64,000 nt of DNA from assembly GCF_025809055.1 (NCBI RefSeq), contig NZ_CP075529.1, positions 1-64,000 on the forward strand. The letters are read 5' to 3'. The notes beneath the pieces were generated by a model. That model saw only the letters and a list, made by a program, of their open reading frames with translations. It did no database searches and was not told the origin of the DNA. Numbering within the stretch: position 1 is the first letter of the stretch; every line of letters starts with the position of its first letter. This DNA is from Devosia sp. Its GTDB lineage: Bacteria > Pseudomonadota > Alphaproteobacteria > Rhizobiales > Devosiaceae. Shown here in pieces: positions 16,451-24,101 of this stretch. The position numbers were made by a program, and so were the translations under genes.

Positions 16451-17725
16451 ATGGCGACGATGACCCAAGCTTGCGGCCTCGACTTTGGCACGTCCAACTC
16501 CACCCTTGGCCAGGTCGATGGCGCCGGGGTGCCGCGGTTGCTGGCCCTGGAAGGTGGTAGCCAGACCATTCCCAGCGTCTTGTTCTTCGGCTTCGAGGAC
16601 GACAGCCTGCATTTCGGGCGCGGCGCCGTCGGTGAATATGTCACCGGGGCCGATGGGCGGTTGATGCGTTCGCTCAAAAGCGTGCTGGGCACGGCCCTTT
16701 TTGCCGACAGCACCCGCGTCAAGGCGCGGCGGCTGGGATTTGGCGAGATCATCGGCCTGTTCGTGGGCGAGGTGAAGCGGCGGGCGGAAGCGCAGCTGGG
16801 GGCGGAACTGACCAGCGTGGTCATGGGGCGGCCGGTGCATTTCGTCGATGACGACACCGAGGCCGACCGGCAGGCGCAGGATCAGCTGGAAGCCGCGGTG
16901 CGCGGGCAGGGCTTTTCGGAGGTCGCATTCCAGTTCGAGCCGATTGCCGCGGCGCTGGATTTCGAGCGGCAGGTGTCGCGCGAAACGCTGGCCCTGATCG
17001 TCGACCTGGGCGGCGGCACCTCGGACTTTTCGCTGGTGCGCGTGTCGCCGGACCGGGCGGGGGCAGCGGACCGGACCGATGACATCCTGGCGACGGCGGG
17101 CGTTCATATCGGGGGCACCGACTTCGACCGGCTCCTGGCGATGAGCCGGGTGATGCCGGAACTGGGACTGGGCTCGCGCACCAGGGACGGGAAGCGGCAC
17201 CTGCCGGTGGCGCCCTATTATGACCTCTCCACCTGGCACCGGATCAACCGGCTCTATGACGCCAAGGCGCTGCGCGACCTGCGCTCGACCATGCGCGAGG
17301 CGGTGGAGAGTGAGCGGGTAGAAACCATGGTCATGCTGGTCGAAGACCGGCTGGGACATCGCCTGATCGGGGCGGTGGAGGCGGCCAAGATCGCCCTGTC
17401 GGACCACGAGCAAACGGACTTCACGTTCCCGGTGCGGGAGCGCAGCATCGCGACGCTGATGACAACCCGGCACCTGGGAGAGGCGCTGGCCGATTCGGTT
17501 TCCCGGCTGGAACAGACCATTGGCGAAGTGCTGAAACGCGCCGGCGTTGGCGCCGAGGCCGTCGACAGCCTCATCCTGACGGGCGGCTCGACGCTGGTGC
17601 CGGCCGTGTCGGGGCGGTTGCGGGCGCTGTTCCCCGGGGCCGAACTGGTACGCACCGATGTGCTCGGCAGCGTCGGACTGGGACTGGCGCTCGAGGCGAG
17701 GCGGATTTTCGGGCCGCAAGGGTAG
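16451..17725 (+). CDS. Hsp70-like (YegD type) ATPase
   Basis: This protein of about 424 residues matches the actin/Hsp70 ATPase fold but lacks the C-terminal substrate-binding domain of DnaK. It has the phosphate-1 loop GLDFGTSNSTLG at the N-terminus, the phosphate-2 loop VDLGGGTSDFSLV (about residues 180-192) and the adenosine motif LTGGSTLVPAVSGRL (about 375-390). This is the layout of YegD-like Hsp70 relatives, whose clients are unknown. Candidate starts are ATG at 16451 and 16460, nine bases apart. The choice is not decisive. Confidence 0.85.
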   Translation: MATMTQACGLDFGTSNSTLGQVDGAGVPRLLALEGGSQTIPSVLFFGFEDDSLHFGRGAVGEYVTGADGRLMRSLKSVLGTALFADSTRVKARRLGFGEIIGLFVGEVKRRAEAQLGAELTSVVMGRPVHFVDDDTEADRQAQDQLEAAVRGQGFSEVAFQFEPIAAALDFERQVSRETLALIVDLGGGTSDFSLVRVSPDRAGAADRTDDILATAGVHIGGTDFDRLLAMSRVMPELGLGSRTRDGKRHLPVAPYYDLSTWHRINRLYDAKALRDLRSTMREAVESERVETMVMLVEDRLGHRLIGAVEAAKIALSDHEQTDFTFPVRERSIATLMTTRHLGEALADSVSRLEQTIGEVLKRAGVGAEAVDSLILTGGSTLVPAVSGRLRALFPGAELVRTDVLGSVGLGLALEARRIFGPQG

Positions 17726-17776
17726 CCTGACGCAACCAAACCGGGCCAGAGTGCTTGTGCATTGGACGGGGGATGT

Positions 17777-18997
17777 ATGAGCGAATTTGCCTTCAAGCTG
17801 CGCCAGATCGTGCAGCGCATGTGGTTCCTGCCGGCGGCCTTCTCGCTGCTGGCCGTGCTGATGCTGGTCATTGCCTTTGGCACCGCGCGGCTGATTCCGG
17901 ACGAATTGCCGTTCACGCTGCCCTCCAACGCCGTCGAGACTATATTGACGGTGCTGGCATCGAGCCTGCTGACCGTGGCGGTGTTTGCCCTCTCGACCAT
18001 CGTGAGTGCGCTGGCGAGCGCGTCGTCATCCACCTCGCCGCGGGCCGTGCCGCTGATCGTCGGCGATCGCAGTGCCCAGACCTCGATCTCGGTGTTTATC
18101 GGCGCCTTTCTCTTCGCCATTGTCGCCATTATCGGGCTGTCGGCCGGCATATACAGCGATGCCGGGCGGCTGGTGCTGTTCGCGGCCACTCTTGGGGTCG
18201 TGGTGCTGGTGGTGGCGGCTCTCATCCGCTGGATCGGGCAGATTTCCGCCATCGGCCGCGTCGCCCAGACCATCGAGCGGGCCGAAGAAGCCGCGGCAGG
18301 CGCCTTCCGCGATGCGCCGGGGCAGGGCCTGCTCGGGTGCCGGCGGCAGGAGGAAAGGGCCGAGGGCGAACCGGTCTTCTGCAAGGAGATCGGCTATGTT
18401 CAGCACATCAACGTGTCGCGATTGCAATCGCTGGCCGAGGAACATGACCTACAACTGGCCATTACCGCGCGGCCGGGCGCCTATGCGGCGCCGGACCGGC
18501 CGCTGCTGGTGGTGACAGGGGGCACCCTGGCCGACGAGGTGGCCGAAAAGCTCGGCAATGCCTTTGTGACCGGACGGGCCCGCAGTTTTGACAATGATCC
18601 GCGCTTCGGTCTGATCGTTCTGGCCGAAATTGCCGGCAAGGCGCTTTCGCCCGGCATCAACGATCCGGGTACGGCGATTGCGGTGATCGGCGCGATGGTG
18701 CGGGTGCTGGCCGAGCGGCCCATGGAGGAAGACGAGGTGCGGTTCGACCGCGTCACCATGCCGGCGCTGGACCCCGACGACCTGATGGCCGATGCCTTTC
18801 GTCCCATTGCCCGGGACGGGGCGGGCTCGATCGAGGTCATGCTGCGCCTGACCGCCGGTCTCAAGACATTGGTTCGCTATCGCCCCGACCTGGAATCCTC
18901 GGCCAGGGGCATGATCGGCGATGCGCTGGAGCGCGGACTGTCCAAGCTGGACGCCGAGAGCGACAAACTGGCGCTGAAGGCGGCGGCGGAGATTTAG
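17777..18997 (+). CDS. DUF2254 family integral membrane protein
   Basis: This 406-residue protein matches DUF2254. Four hydrophobic segments in the first 160 residues are followed by a soluble C-terminal half with conserved ALSPGINDPGTAIAVI and RPDLE segments. The family is predicted to be inner-membrane and is of unknown function. The ATG at 17777 fits the family start. Downstream lies a repeat-rich intergenic stretch. Confidence 0.85.
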   Translation: MSEFAFKLRQIVQRMWFLPAAFSLLAVLMLVIAFGTARLIPDELPFTLPSNAVETILTVLASSLLTVAVFALSTIVSALASASSSTSPRAVPLIVGDRSAQTSISVFIGAFLFAIVAIIGLSAGIYSDAGRLVLFAATLGVVVLVVAALIRWIGQISAIGRVAQTIERAEEAAAGAFRDAPGQGLLGCRRQEERAEGEPVFCKEIGYVQHINVSRLQSLAEEHDLQLAITARPGAYAAPDRPLLVVTGGTLADEVAEKLGNAFVTGRARSFDNDPRFGLIVLAEIAGKALSPGINDPGTAIAVIGAMVRVLAERPMEEDEVRFDRVTMPALDPDDLMADAFRPIARDGAGSIEVMLRLTAGLKTLVRYRPDLESSARGMIGDALERGLSKLDAESDKLALKAAAEI

Positions 18998-19373
18998 CGG
19001 CTGTACCGATAGTTTGAGGCCCTTCACCCCCGGCCCTCTCCCCAAAAGGGGCGAGGGGGCGATGGAGCCGATGGATTGGGGATTGGTGACGTTCGCCCGT
19101 GGCGTTATTGCGAAGGCTGGATCCTGCTGTTTTCGGAAACCAGAGGCTCCCGCTTTCGCGGGAGTGACTTCGTGTGGCGGGGCCCGATTTTGCCTGCGGC
19201 CGGTTGCTGCCATTCGATCGCAGGTCTCATGGCCTTCTCACCTAAAATCGGTCCACTGGACCGATTTTTCCTGTGGCCGGTTCGAAGTTATCCCCGTGTG
19301 ACGCGGGTGCTGTATTGTTCAGGCATGGTCGACGAATTGGGTCCATCCCGGCGTCGAAAACCGGAACTCGCTC
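18998..19373. other. Repeat-rich intergenic region before the GTA cluster
   Basis: These 376 bases hold three separate palindromes and no supported gene. CCCTCTCCCC-AAAA-GGGGCGAGGG lies at 19034-19057, CTCCCGC-TTTC-GCGGGAG at 19147-19164, and AAAATCGGTCCA-C-TGGACCGATTTT at 19244-19268. All three look like intergenic repeats common in Rhizobiales. The 105 bases after the last one should contain the GTA promoter, but no clear -35/-10 pair was identified. Confidence 0.6.
19244..19268. repeat. Palindromic repeat AAAATCGGTCCA/TGGACCGATTTT
   Basis: A perfect 12-bp stem with a single-base centre, followed by a further T and TTCC. It could act as a terminator or as an intergenic repeat. It lies about 105 bases upstream of the first GTA gene and so insulates the cluster from the DUF2254 gene. 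Confidence 0.6.
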
Positions 19374-19796
19374 ATGGACATCGACAGCATGGAGGCCCCG
19401 CCGGCGCAACCGGACTGGGGCGTCATCCGCGCCGAATATGAGAGCCGCCAATTCATCCCGACGGTGATCTGCCGACGCCACGGCGTGACCTTGTCGCAAC
19501 TGCGCTACCGCCGGGAGGTCGAGGGCTGGACCAGCATCAAGATGCGGGTGCCCACGACCGCCAAGCTGGTGGCGCGCATGCTGCGGGTGCTCGAAGGACA
19601 GATCAAGGAACTGGAGCAGGCAATGGACAGCCCGATCGACAAACAGGCCAGCGTTCTGGCCAGCCAGGTCAAGACGCTCGACAAGCTGATCGAGCTGGGG
19701 GCCGCCGAACGCAATGTGGAGCCGCCAAGCAAGCGGGACATGACCGATCTGCGGGCCAAGCTGGTCAAGCGCCTTGATCAGTTCAAGGCACGCTAG
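19374..19796 (+). CDS. GTA small terminase-like protein (RcGTA g1 equivalent)
   Basis: This 140-residue protein occupies the position of RcGTA g1, directly before and overlapping the large terminase by 23 bases. Its N-terminal part (about residues 14-50) has a helix-turn-helix look: IRAEYESRQFIPTVICRRHGVT then LSQLRYRR. A helical coiled region with conserved KTLDKLIEL follows. In RcGTA the g1 product acts as the small terminase that assists DNA packaging. The same role is inferred here from position and architecture. Confidence 0.75.
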   Translation: MDIDSMEAPPAQPDWGVIRAEYESRQFIPTVICRRHGVTLSQLRYRREVEGWTSIKMRVPTTAKLVARMLRVLEGQIKELEQAMDSPIDKQASVLASQVKTLDKLIELGAAERNVEPPSKRDMTDLRAKLVKRLDQFKAR

Positions 19797-21033
19797 CTCG
19801 CAGGCCCAGGTCGACAGCCTGAGCGACAAGGAGGCCGAGGCCGCCTATTTCTTCTGGCACTACTGGGCCTTTCCCAAGCAGCTGCCGCCCGAAGGCGACT
19901 GGACGACCTGGCTGCTCATGGGCGGGCGCGGCTCGGGCAAGACACGGGCCGGCGCCGAATGGGTGCGGCAGCTGGCCCAGCAAAAGGTCAGCCCCATTGC
20001 GCTGGTGGGCGAAACCATGGCCGAGGCGCTCGACATCATGGTGCGCGGCGAAAGCGGCCTCATCGCGGTGCATCCCGACCATGAGCGGCCGCTGTTGAAG
20101 GGCAATAACAAGCTCTACTGGCCCAATGGAACCGAGGCGACGATCCTGACCGCGTCGGACCCGGAACGGTTTCGCGGGCCGCAATTCGCGGCCGCCTGGT
20201 GCGACGAAGTCGGCAAGTGGCCCAATGCCGAAGCGGCCTGGGACATGCTGCAATTCGGGCTGCGGCTGGGCGACAATCCGCGCCAACTGGCAACGACGAC
20301 GCCCCGCGCGACGCCGCTGCTGCGACGCTTGCTCAAGGACGAGCGGACGAGGGTGGTGACCATGGCCACTGCCGAAAACCGGGCGCATCTGGCGCCCAAT
20401 TTCCTCGATGCCGTGGTGGCGCGCTATCGCGGCACCGTGCTCGGGCGGCAGGAGCTGGATGGCGAGATGATCGAGGATCGGCTCGACGCGCTCTGGCAGC
20501 GTGGGATGTTCCGCACCGCGACGGGCGGCGCCGATGGCCGGATCGTGGTTGCGGTGGACCCGCCGGTGACCGGCACGGCGCGCTCGGATGCCTGCGGTGT
20601 CGTGGTCGCGGGGCGGCAGGGGCAGGGCGCGGTGGTGCTGGAAGACGCAACGCTGCAGGGCATCAAGCCCGATGTATGGGCCCGGCGGGCCGTGGCGGCC
20701 TATCGCGCGCATGAAGCCGATTGCATCGTCGTCGAGGTCAACCAGGGCGGTGACCTGGTGCGGCAGGTGCTGGCGCAGGTCGATGCTTCGGTGCCGGTGC
20801 GCACTGTGCGCGCCAGCCGCGGCAAATGGGTGCGCGCCGAACCTGTGGCGGCGCTCTATGCGAGGGGGCTGGTGGCCCATGTGCCGGGACTGGCGGCACT
20901 CGAGGACGAATTGTGCAGTTTCGGGCCCGATGGCAAGGCTGATGGCCATTCGCCGGACCGCGTGGATGCCCTGGTCTGGGCGCTGACGGAACTGGTGCTG
21001 AACGAGATGCGGCCGCGGGTGCGGGGGGTGTAG
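19774..21033 (+). CDS. GTA terminase large subunit (DNA packaging ATPase-nuclease)
   Basis: This 419-residue protein is a large terminase of the GTA type. The Walker A motif GGRGSGKT is at residues 50-57, and the Walker B-like FAAAWCDE follows near 150. The RNase H-like nuclease half carries acidic residues in VVAVDPPVT, IVVEVNQGG and PDRVDALVWAL. It should power headful packaging of host DNA into GTA particles at the portal. The start is TTG at 19774, inside the end of the g1-like gene, because no later start preserves the family N-terminus. Confidence 0.93.
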   Translation: MISSRHASSQAQVDSLSDKEAEAAYFFWHYWAFPKQLPPEGDWTTWLLMGGRGSGKTRAGAEWVRQLAQQKVSPIALVGETMAEALDIMVRGESGLIAVHPDHERPLLKGNNKLYWPNGTEATILTASDPERFRGPQFAAAWCDEVGKWPNAEAAWDMLQFGLRLGDNPRQLATTTPRATPLLRRLLKDERTRVVTMATAENRAHLAPNFLDAVVARYRGTVLGRQELDGEMIEDRLDALWQRGMFRTATGGADGRIVVAVDPPVTGTARSDACGVVVAGRQGQGAVVLEDATLQGIKPDVWARRAVAAYRAHEADCIVVEVNQGGDLVRQVLAQVDASVPVRTVRASRGKWVRAEPVAALYARGLVAHVPGLAALEDELCSFGPDGKADGHSPDRVDALVWALTELVLNEMRPRVRGV

Positions 21034-21081
21034 ATGATAATTGGTGCGCGGTGATGGACGCGATTGACCAACGAGATCGGT

Positions 21082-21108
21082 GCTGCCCTCGGGCTTGACC
21101 CGAGGGCC
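21082..21108 (+). repeat. Left 27-bp inverted repeat flanking the GIY-YIG gene
   Basis: GCTGCCCTCGGGCTTGACCC followed by GAGGGCC is the reverse complement of the repeat at 21422-21448, with one mismatch. It also contains its own internal palindrome (CCCTCGGG-CTTGA-CCCGAGGG), like the REP-type repeats common in Rhizobiales. Confidence 0.85.
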
Positions 21109-21129
21109 GCTACGGGCGCCAATTGCGGC

Positions 21130-21417
21130 ATGGCTTGGGTCTATTTCATGGCGAACCGCAGGTTTGGCACCATCTATGCGGGGGCCACGAACAATCTTGT
21201 TCGCAGGGTGTGGGAGCACAGGAGCGATGTGGTTCCCGGATTCACCAGGACACACCAATGCCACCTGCTGGTCTGGTTCGAAGAACACCAGAGCATCTAC
21301 AGCGCCATGCAGCGGGAGCATAATATCAAGCACTGGCGCCGGGACTGGAAAGTCGCGCTGATAGAAGGCGTCAATCCGGAATGGGACGACCTCTACTTCC
21401 AGGTCGCGCCGGGTTGA
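21130..21417 (+). CDS. GIY-YIG nuclease domain protein
   Basis: This protein of about 95 residues is a single GIY-YIG domain of the YhbQ/UPF0213 type: VYFMANRRFGTIYAGATNNL holds the two motif halves (VYF and IYAG), R in LVRRVWEHR is the catalytic arginine region, and a Glu is present in FEEHQSIYSAMQRE. Members cut or bind DNA; some behave as mobile or repair nucleases. It interrupts the otherwise conserved terminase-portal junction of the GTA and is bracketed by a 27-bp inverted repeat, so it looks inserted. The ATG at 21130 begins just before the domain. An upstream TTG at 21064 would read through the repeat. Confidence 0.85.
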   Translation: MAWVYFMANRRFGTIYAGATNNLVRRVWEHRSDVVPGFTRTHQCHLLVWFEEHQSIYSAMQREHNIKHWRRDWKVALIEGVNPEWDDLYFQVAPG

Positions 21418-21421
21418 GGCA

Positions 21422-21448
21422 GGCCCTCGGGTCGAGCCCGAGGGCAGC
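21422..21448 (-). repeat. Right 27-bp inverted repeat flanking the GIY-YIG gene
   Basis: This is the partner of the repeat at 21082-21108 (26 of 27 bases complementary). It begins 5 bases after the GIY-YIG stop codon and ends 42 bases before the portal start. Together the two arms enclose a unit of 367 bases. Confidence 0.85.
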
Positions 21449-21490
21449 ATTGTGGTTGTGGCGAGAACACGGCCTAGAGGAACCTGAAAC

Positions 21491-22651
21491 ATGCCAAATC
21501 TCTTCAACCGCCTGTTTGGCGGACGAACCGGTGCGCCGGATGAAACCAAGAGTTTTGCCGGGCACACCATGCTGACGCTGAGCCAGCTCGGGCCGGCGCA
21601 GTGGAGTGGGCGCGGCTATGCCAGCCTGGTCAATCAGGGTTTCATGCGCAATCCGGTGGTCTATCGCTGCGTGCGGCTGATTGCCGAGACGGCCAACCGC
21701 GTGCCGCTCAAGGTGAGCCTGGACGGCCAGGCGGTGGATGAGCATCCGCTGGCGGACCTGTTGGCGCGGCCCAACGGACGGCAATCGGGACCCGAATTGC
21801 TCGAAGCGGTCTATGCCTATTTGCAGACCGCGGGCAATGCCTATCTGCAGGCCGGCATTGTCGATGGCGCGGTGCGCACGCTCTTCGTGCTGCGGCCCGA
21901 CCGGATGAGCGTCGTCGCCGGGCGCGACGGCTGGCCGGTGGCCTATGAGTACAAGGTCGGGGGCCGGGCGACGCGGCTGAGCCAGGAGGCGCTGCCGATC
22001 CCCTCGGTGCTGCATATGGCGCTGTTTCACCCCATGGACGACCACTATGGCATGGGGCCGCTCGAGGCGGCGCAGACCAGCCTCGACATTCACAATGCCA
22101 GCGCGCAGTGGAACAAGGCGCTGCTCGACAATGCGGCGCGGCCCAGCGGGGCGCTGGTCTATTCGGCCGGCAATGGCAGCCTCACCGACGAGCAGTTCAA
22201 CCGGCTCAAGGAAGAGCTCGAACAGCAGTTTTCGGGCTCCGGCAATGCCGGCCGGCCGATGGTGCTCGATGGCGGGCTCGACTGGAAGGCGCTGGCCATG
22301 AGCCCGCGCGACATGGATTTCATCGAGGCGCGCAATGCCGCCGCGCGGGACATTGCGTTGGCCTTCGGCGTGCCGCCCATGCTGCTCGGCATTCCGGGCG
22401 ACAACACTTATGCCAATATGGCCGAAGCCAATCGCACGCTGTGGCGGCAGACCCTGGTGCCGCTGGTGGTGCGCGTTGCGCAGGAGTTGAGCGGCTGGCT
22501 CGGCCCGGCCTTCGAAGGCGCGGAGATTGTGCCCGATTTCGAGAAGGTCGAGGCCCTGGCCGAGGACCGCGCGGCGCTGTGGGAGCGAGTGGGCAATGCG
22601 GGTTTTTTGAGTGACGAGGAGAAGCGGGCGATGGTGGGGTTGGGCGGGTGA
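21491..22651 (+). CDS. GTA/phage portal protein (HK97 type)
   Basis: This 386-residue protein is a HK97-family portal, the dodecameric ring at the capsid vertex through which DNA is packaged and ejected. Typical segments are NPVVYRCVRLIAETANRVPL near residues 55-75, a YLQTAGNAYLQ region, HNASAQWNKALLDN near 200, and FGVPPMLLGIPGDNTYANMAEA near 295-320. It ends DEEKRAMVGLGG. Nine bases after its TGA stop, in the same frame, begins a short toxin-tip-like ORF. The SD sequence of that ORF overlaps the portal stop. Confidence 0.93.
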   Translation: MPNLFNRLFGGRTGAPDETKSFAGHTMLTLSQLGPAQWSGRGYASLVNQGFMRNPVVYRCVRLIAETANRVPLKVSLDGQAVDEHPLADLLARPNGRQSGPELLEAVYAYLQTAGNAYLQAGIVDGAVRTLFVLRPDRMSVVAGRDGWPVAYEYKVGGRATRLSQEALPIPSVLHMALFHPMDDHYGMGPLEAAQTSLDIHNASAQWNKALLDNAARPSGALVYSAGNGSLTDEQFNRLKEELEQQFSGSGNAGRPMVLDGGLDWKALAMSPRDMDFIEARNAAARDIALAFGVPPMLLGIPGDNTYANMAEANRTLWRQTLVPLVVRVAQELSGWLGPAFEGAEIVPDFEKVEALAEDRAALWERVGNAGFLSDEEKRAMVGLGG

Positions 22652-22660
22652 GGAGCGGTG

Positions 22661-22813
22661 ATGCGACCAAGCCCAAAAGGCGCAGCGCAGTTTATCTTTC
22701 CCAATGGAATGATATTGCGTTTCGATTTGTTGCCCGGCCGATATCTTGGCAATCAAACGCCTCGCATCAATCTCGAATATGGTGGCGTTAACCACCACAT
22801 TATTCTCAAGTGA
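22661..22813 (+). CDS. Short toxin-tip-like ORF behind the portal gene
   Basis: This 50-residue ORF contains a compact motif-rich segment: FIFPNGMILRFDLLPGRYLG, then PRINLEY and a terminal NHHIILK. I recall very similar segments at the C-terminal ends of polymorphic or phage-borne toxin proteins, but I cannot name a Pfam family with certainty. AGGAG at 22651-22655, overlapping the portal stop, is a good ribosome binding site for the ATG at 22661. The ORF shares the portal reading frame, so it may be the relic of a portal-toxin fusion or a separately translated tip. The TPR-like gene that follows is a candidate immunity gene. Confidence 0.55.
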   Translation: MRPSPKGAAQFIFPNGMILRFDLLPGRYLGNQTPRINLEYGGVNHHIILK

Positions 22814-22832
22814 AGCCGGAGTTGAACTGACC

Positions 22833-23126
22833 ATGCCCTACGATTTCAACCGGTTCGAGCGATCGGCCAGCAGGCTCAAGGATCTTGGCCGCTGGCAGGA
22901 CGCGCTGGAAATCTATCTGTTCATGGCCGATGGCGACCCTTCGCTGGATGCCGGCTATCTCGGCATGAGCATCGCAGAATGCTACGAGGCGATGGGGCGG
23001 GTGCGTGAGGCGAAATATTGGCATGGGCGGGCGGTGGAGGAGAATCCGGGCGTATGGGCGTCAAGCGAGGAAGCCCTGCGGCGGATCGGCGATCTGCCTG
23101 TCGAGCATTTGCTGATCACGGATTGA
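22833..23126 (+). CDS. Small TPR-like protein, candidate immunity protein
   Basis: This 97-residue protein has two TPR-like helical pairs (RLKDLGRWQDALEIYLFMAD and YLGMSIAECYEAMGRVREAK, then YWHGRAVEENP). It lacks a signal peptide. It directly follows the toxin-tip-like ORF (19 bases apart) and is followed by an intrinsic terminator, so the two form a closed unit. A role as an immunity or neutralising partner is inferred from this order only. The ATG at 22833 is chosen because upstream in-frame codons lie in the toxin-tip ORF. Confidence 0.65.
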   Translation: MPYDFNRFERSASRLKDLGRWQDALEIYLFMADGDPSLDAGYLGMSIAECYEAMGRVREAKYWHGRAVEENPGVWASSEEALRRIGDLPVEHLLITD

Positions 23127-23186
23127 GATTCACTTCCGCCTGAGGCCGCCATCGCGTTCGGGATGCGCAGAAATTGACTGCTTTCG

Positions 23187-23210
23187 GCCCCCTTACGGGG
23201 GCTTCTTTAT
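23187..23210 (+). terminator. Intrinsic terminator of cassette 1
   Basis: GCCCCC-TTAC-GGGGGC (23187-23202) is followed by TTCTTTAT. The U-rich tail runs directly into the first copy of the 97-bp direct repeat. Confidence 0.75.
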
Positions 23211-23303
23211 TGCCCGGAGGGTCCCATGGACAGTCTCACCACCACCATCATCGAGCGTGGCGACCTGGCACATCTGGCGCTGTTTCTCTGGGCCAGCGGT
23301 GCG
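23207..23303 (+). repeat. 97-bp direct repeat, copy A
   Basis: These 97 bases match 24806-24902 with two mismatches. They contain TTATTGCCCGGAGGGTCCC, the shared ribosome binding site, and the first 26 codons of the small GTA membrane-protein gene. Identity stops abruptly at GGTGCG. Confidence 0.92.
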
Positions 23304-23345
23304 CTCGCTGCGAGCGGCGAGGGCCTTTTGAGCTGCGCTCGATGA
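23226..23345 (+). pseudogene. Truncated copy of the small GTA membrane-protein gene
   Basis: The first 26 residues (MDSLTTTIIERGDLAHLALF then LWASGA) are identical to the intact gene at 24825. After that the reading frame continues into unrelated sequence (LAASGEGLLSCAR) and stops, so only half of the transmembrane segment is native. It is a breakpoint remnant produced when the second cassette was inserted or duplicated. The ribosome binding site is intact, so a 39-residue peptide could still be made. Confidence 0.85.
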
Positions 23346-23364
23346 TGGGACGGGGAAGTACGTA

Positions 23365-23733
23365 ATGGGACGAATTGACCGGCACATGCTGAAGGCGCTT
23401 GGGTCCGAGATCAGGCTGGCGACCCTGTCGCTGAAGCTGGATGTGCTGGTGGCGCTGCTGGAACGGCGCTACCGTCCGGATCAGCCAAGGGCGCCGAAAG
23501 GGACTCGCGAAGGTGGGCAGTGGATCCCTGACGGCCGCATACCGACCGGTCCGAAGGTCAAAGTCGCCTTGGCGGCAGTACTTCAAACGCAAAGGGTAGG
23601 TCTTGGTGACTACGGTCTTGTTCGGCACTGCATCTATCTGGACATGCTCGGACGCCAGTTGACGCGGGAGATTGATGCATCGAAGATTTGTCCGCCGACG
23701 ATCAAGGCCCCTCCATATGATGGAACCCTGTGA
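23365..23733 (+). CDS. Toxin-like protein with a PRAPKG..GGQW linker
   Basis: This 122-residue protein has a helical N-terminus (about 1-35), then RYRPDQPRAPKGTREGGQWI. I recall that linker type (PR-V/A-P-x-G...GGQW) as the junction before variable C-terminal toxin domains in alphaproteobacterial phage-related proteins. The variable end includes LVRHCIYLDMLGRQ and two cysteines, with no family I can name. GGGGAAG 7 bases before the ATG is a good ribosome binding site. It overlaps the next gene by 4 bases. Base use is visibly less GC-rich than the flanking GTA genes. The toxin role is inference. Confidence 0.6.
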   Translation: MGRIDRHMLKALGSEIRLATLSLKLDVLVALLERRYRPDQPRAPKGTREGGQWIPDGRIPTGPKVKVALAAVLQTQRVGLGDYGLVRHCIYLDMLGRQLTREIDASKICPPTIKAPPYDGTL

Positions 23734-24077
23734 TGCTGCGCATAGCCAATATTTCTGCCACGGTTCGAGCGGCTGAATTGCTCGATCAGCAAAGGGTCAT
23801 TTTCCGGCCGCGCGATCCGGGCGATGCGTTTGCGCTGACATTCATATCGAGCTTCGTGGATGAGCGTGGGTCGATAGTGGCCGGTTTCGTTCCCGGCTAT
23901 ACCGCAGACTCAGTCTCGCCGATGAATCTCAGCGATATGTGGGCGCTCGGCCAACCAAGTGGGGCGCCGGAATTTCTGTTCATGCCCAAATTCAGATGGC
24001 GAGCTGATGAACGTTATCTGATCGACGTGGCGAGCGAAGCCTTCGATTTGTTCTCGATCGGCCCCAAGGGGCCATGA
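23730..24077 (+). CDS. Unknown protein coupled to the toxin-like gene
   Basis: This protein of about 115 residues starts at GTG 23730 (or ATG 23733), overlapping the stop of the toxin-like gene, so the two are translationally coupled. No domain is recognised. It contains VIFRPRDPGDAFALTFIS and EFLFMPKFRWRADERYLID, a compact acidic/aromatic pattern, and has no signal peptide. The tight coupling to a toxin-like gene suggests an immunity protein. Its composition is also lower in GC than the GTA genes, consistent with transfer. Confidence 0.5.
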   Translation: MMLRIANISATVRAAELLDQQRVIFRPRDPGDAFALTFISSFVDERGSIVAGFVPGYTADSVSPMNLSDMWALGQPSGAPEFLFMPKFRWRADERYLIDVASEAFDLFSIGPKGP

Positions 24078-24101
24078 TCATCGCGCGGCGGAAGGGCACA
24101 G

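Noticed and set aside
23174..23365. 63-codon ORF with a HHHHH run over the first direct repeat
   Set aside because: The His run is the out-of-frame reading of the repeated ACC codons in the small membrane gene. It has no ribosome binding site of its own.
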